9,549 nucleotides of DNA from Chloroflexota bacterium (lineage in GTDB: Bacteria > Chloroflexota > Anaerolineae > Promineifilales > Promineifilaceae): positions 1-9,549 of the forward strand of contig JAHEEY010000153.1 in assembly GCA_024640485.1 (NCBI GenBank). The letters are read 5' to 3'. A program made the translations under genes and the position numbers. A model generated the notes under the pieces. That model was not told the origin of the DNA. It did not search any database and saw only the letters and a list, made by a program, of their open reading frames with translations. Positions 7,066-9,549 of this stretch are shown piece after piece; position 1 is the stretch's first letter; each line of letters starts with the position of its first letter.

Positions 7066-8172
7066 ATGAGAATCGGAATCGATGCTAGGCTGCCGTTCTA
7101 CCGAATGGGCGGCATCAGCCAATATATCCTTCACCTGCTGCCGGCTTTGGCGCAGCTGGATGAGACGAATCAGTATAAAGTCTTTCACAGTCGGAAAGAC
7201 CAGCATACTTATGTCCCTGGCAGTAGAAGATTCAGCCGCAGTAATCTGTGGACACCATGCCATCACAAGTGGGAGCGTGCTGCGCTGGCAGTGGAATTGA
7301 TACCCCATCGCCTCGATGTTCTGCACAGTCCTGACTTCATTCCGCCATTTCATGGGGCGAAACGAAGGGTGATTACGGTACATGATCTCAACTTCATCTT
7401 CTATCCAGAGTTCCTGACCAAGGACAGCCTTAGATACTACCGGGGGCAAATTGACTGGGCAGTAAAAGAGGCCGACAGGATCTCGGCAGATAGCGAAGCG
7501 ACTCGCCGCGACTTGATTGAGCGTATTGGTGTGGAACCCGCGAAGGTGACTACCATTCACTTGGCTGCCAGTCCAGTTTATACTCAAGCCTACACAAGGT
7601 TAGAAGTGATGGCGGCGTTGCAGAACCGCAATCTACCGGAAGGTTTCCTGCTTTGTGTCGGAACTCTGGAACCGCGGAAGAACCTGCCGACTCTAATCCG
7701 TGCTTTTGCCCAACTACTGCATTCCGGCGACGTTGACGTCCCTTTGGTGCTGGTAGGCGGGCGAGGCTGGAAATATGAGGAGGTGTTTGATACCATCCGC
7801 GAGCAGGGAATAGAGAAAAGCGTCGTGCATCTCTCCGGAGTCGGTGACTCTGAATTGGCGAAGCTTTACCATGGGGCAGGCGTTCTGCTAACACCGTCGT
7901 ACTACGAGGGTTTTGGCCTTCCGGCACTCGAGGCCATGCACTGCGGATGCCCAATCGTTGTCAGCAACAGAGGATCGCTTATTGAAGTCGCAGGTGATGC
8001 GGGGATTCTGCTGGAGCCAGAAGATATCGACGGCTGGTCCGCGGCGATACTAAAGGTGTTGGAGGACGGCGAATTGCGAAATCGTATGGTTGAGAGTGGG
8101 TATGCGCAGGCAAGCAAGTTCTCTTGGCAAGCGACCGCACAGAAGACTTTGTCTCTCTACATCGACAACTAA
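7066..8172 (+). CDS. Family 4 glycosyltransferase (mannosyltransferase-like)
   Basis: A 368-residue GT-B fold retaining glycosyltransferase that moves a sugar from a nucleotide donor to a glycan or lipid-linked acceptor at the cytoplasmic face of the membrane. The start MRIGIDARL with the glycine loop MGGISQY (14-20) is the standard N-terminal opening of this family, which is why I reject an open-frame extension back to 6772. HSPDF (87-91) and ITVHDLNF (103-110) belong to the N-terminal domain. The C-terminal domain has VGTLEPRKN (198-206), LVGGRGW (229-235) and EGFGLPALEA, with the E-x7-E pair E281/E289 that contacts the donor. These motifs resemble WbdA- and MtfB-like mannosyltransferases, but donor specificity cannot be settled by reading. 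No membrane helix is visible. It is divergent from the selB operon and 51 nt upstream of a second, dissimilar glycosyltransferase, as in polysaccharide clusters. Confidence 0.93.
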   Translation: MRIGIDARLPFYRMGGISQYILHLLPALAQLDETNQYKVFHSRKDQHTYVPGSRRFSRSNLWTPCHHKWERAALAVELIPHRLDVLHSPDFIPPFHGAKRRVITVHDLNFIFYPEFLTKDSLRYYRGQIDWAVKEADRISADSEATRRDLIERIGVEPAKVTTIHLAASPVYTQAYTRLEVMAALQNRNLPEGFLLCVGTLEPRKNLPTLIRAFAQLLHSGDVDVPLVLVGGRGWKYEEVFDTIREQGIEKSVVHLSGVGDSELAKLYHGAGVLLTPSYYEGFGLPALEAMHCGCPIVVSNRGSLIEVAGDAGILLEPEDIDGWSAAILKVLEDGELRNRMVESGYAQASKFSWQATAQKTLSLYIDN

Positions 8173-8223
8173 TTATCCAACCGGTACTCAGCGGCTTGCG
8201 CTGATTGACGAGAACACAGACAT

Positions 8224-9477
8224 ATGGCTGAGATCCTCATCCTGACACCTCAAATCCCGTTTCCTCCCGAGCAAGGCACCAGTTTACGCAATTTCCATAT
8301 CATACGCGGTCTGGCTGACAATCATGATGTCACGCTGCTGAGCTTCAAAGAGGATAACCAGCGGGTTGGCCAAGATATCCTTGCGCCGCTTACGAATCTA
8401 TGTGAGCTGTCGGATGCAATTCCGGTACCGGCAAGAGGCCTACTGCGGCGGCTGTGGCAGCTGGTTAGCACCCGGAAACCAGATATGGCCCATCGCTTGT
8501 CAAGTGACGCATTTGATCGCTCACTGCGTGCGCTGCTTCACAGCAGGCGATTCGATATCGTGCAGATAGAAGGTTTGGAATTGGCGGAGTCGATGCGGCT
8601 AGTGCGGGAGCTGTCTCCCAAGAGCAAGATCGTCTTTGACGATCATAATGCTGAATCCGAGCTACAATGGCGCGCCTTCTTAACGGATGCCGCTAATCCG
8701 AGACGATGGTTGGCGGCCGGATATTCTTTGATTCAGGTGCGCCGGCTCCGTCGTTTTGAGAAATGGGCCTGTGAAACTGCATCCTGGGTTGTGGCTGTGT
8801 CAGAGTCTGATAAGAGTGCACTTCAGAGGTTGGTCGAGGTGGAGAAGGCCAGTGAACAGACAGGGAGCCTATCGGCACTCGAGAAGTTCTCTTTTATCCC
8901 CAACTGCATTGATGTGAAACAGGTACAGAAGCAAACCGCTGAGATAAAGCCATATGACATTGTGTTCAGCGGAAAAATGGATTATCGGCCGAATATCGAT
9001 GCCGTGCTCTGGTTCGCCAGCGATGTGTGGCCTTTGATTCGCGCCAAGAGGCCCAAGGCTACCTGGGCTGTCGTGGGGCAAAAACCACATCAGAGGCTGG
9101 CCCATCTACAAGGCGAAAATGGGATAAGCGTGACAGGATGGGTTGAAAGCGTGGGGCCATATATCAACGGCGCTGGCGTCTATATAATGCCGTTTCGGAT
9201 TGGCAGCGGGACAAGATTGAAGATGCTGGAGGCCATGGCTGTAGGAAAGGCGATCGTGAGTACCGCTATCGGCGCTGAAGGTTACCCCGTTCATCACGGC
9301 AGAGAGCTGCTGTTGGCTGACAGCCCAGCTGACTTGGCGGCGAGCATTCTGCGTCTGCTGGATGATGCCGAGGAATCGGAGCGATTGGGCCAGCGAGCAA
9401 GGGATTTTGCTGCCTTGTACGATTGGCGAGAGGTAGTGCCTCAGTTTGAACTTGTGTACCGGTGGCTCCTTGGTTAG
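8224..9477 (+). CDS. Family 4 glycosyltransferase, second type (TIGR03087-like)
   Basis: A 417-residue glycosyltransferase of the GT-B fold. Its N-terminus (ILTPQIPFPPEQG, residues 5-18, then LRNFHIIRGLA) and FDDHNAE (138-144) resemble sugar transferases linked to exopolysaccharide and exosortase loci. The C-terminal donor-binding domain has VFSGKMDYRPN (247-257), WAVVGQKP (281-288) and FRIGSGTRLKMLEAM (324-338), with R325, K333 and E336 as the family's usual donor-contacting residues. AIVSTAIGAEG follows, as expected. It shares little with the gene upstream beyond the fold, so the two probably add different sugars. The ATG at 8224 has only a weak GACGAG about 11 nt upstream, so expression may rely on the upstream gene. 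The 51-nt gap suggests one transcript. The acceptor and donor are unknown. Confidence 0.92.
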   Translation: MAEILILTPQIPFPPEQGTSLRNFHIIRGLADNHDVTLLSFKEDNQRVGQDILAPLTNLCELSDAIPVPARGLLRRLWQLVSTRKPDMAHRLSSDAFDRSLRALLHSRRFDIVQIEGLELAESMRLVRELSPKSKIVFDDHNAESELQWRAFLTDAANPRRWLAAGYSLIQVRRLRRFEKWACETASWVVAVSESDKSALQRLVEVEKASEQTGSLSALEKFSFIPNCIDVKQVQKQTAEIKPYDIVFSGKMDYRPNIDAVLWFASDVWPLIRAKRPKATWAVVGQKPHQRLAHLQGENGISVTGWVESVGPYINGAGVYIMPFRIGSGTRLKMLEAMAVGKAIVSTAIGAEGYPVHHGRELLLADSPADLAASILRLLDDAEESERLGQRARDFAALYDWREVVPQFELVYRWLLG

Positions 9478-9536
9478 AACTGGCTGTCGGGCCAAAGAGA
9501 CTAAATTGATGTCTTCGCTGTATAGTCGACAACATT

Positions 9537-9549
9537 ATGATTGCTAGTG
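9537..9549 (+). CDS. Possible start of the next gene, cut by the window edge
   Basis: ATG ATT GCT AGT G runs off the right end, 59 nt after the second glycosyltransferase. No Shine-Dalgarno precedes it; TATAGT (9521-9526) could be a -10 box, placing transcription start a few nt before the ATG. Four codons cannot show coding potential, so this is only a candidate. Confidence 0.2.

Noticed and set aside
6970..7587. 205-codon minus-strand frame opposite the first glycosyltransferase
   Set aside because: No domain or motif and no Shine-Dalgarno; it overlaps a well-supported glycosyltransferase and reads as a shadow.
8188..8204. Hairpin TCAGCG-gcttg-CGCTGA between the two glycosyltransferases
   Set aside because: The stem is only 6 bp and no T tract follows, so it is not a credible terminator; the two genes probably share a transcript.

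Overview
The window reads as bacterial chromosome of moderate GC content, with densely packed, undisrupted genes and short spacers. I see no transposase, phage gene, tRNA, rRNA or CRISPR array. The mix of a SelB translation factor, short-form malic enzyme modules and two family 4 glycosyltransferases would fit an environmental anaerobe, for example in Chloroflexota. That taxonomic guess is weak, because no marker gene is present.

Layout. The left edge (to 170) holds the 3' end of a plus-strand gene whose product ends in a likely extracellular beta-rich domain. A strong stem-loop (204-234) separates it from a convergent minus-strand operon. Read from its promoter end, that operon is: a 416-residue coiled-coil protein (6935-5685), the selenocysteine-specific elongation factor SelB (5680-3800, 4 nt downstream), a double-length malic enzyme (3765-1243, 34 nt downstream) and an aldo/keto reductase (1199-264, 43 nt downstream). 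A 130-nt divergent region (6936-7065) separates this operon from a plus-strand pair of glycosyltransferases (7066-8172 and 8224-9477). These look like the start of a surface-polysaccharide or glycan cluster that continues beyond the right edge. A further start codon at 9537 may open the next gene.

Most notable content. The 840-residue malic enzyme is two complete short-form malic enzyme modules fused head to tail, with matching motifs 420-421 residues apart. It is not the known malic enzyme-phosphotransacetylase (MaeB) fusion. The first module has lost the metal-binding Asp pair and several substrate-binding residues but keeps the canonical catalytic-Tyr loop. The second keeps the metal, substrate and dinucleotide sites but has a rewritten Tyr loop with one extra residue. 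This suggests an intramolecular pseudoenzyme-enzyme pair, possibly with a shared active site or a regulatory half.

How the genes may work together. The operon joins selenoprotein translation (SelB), an unrecognised coiled-coil protein and two probable NAD(P)-dependent oxidoreductases. Malic enzyme would release pyruvate and NAD(P)H, and the reductase could spend NADPH on carbonyl compounds. No selA, selC or selD is in view, so the rest of the Sec pathway must lie elsewhere if it exists. The link between SelB and its operon partners is positional only.
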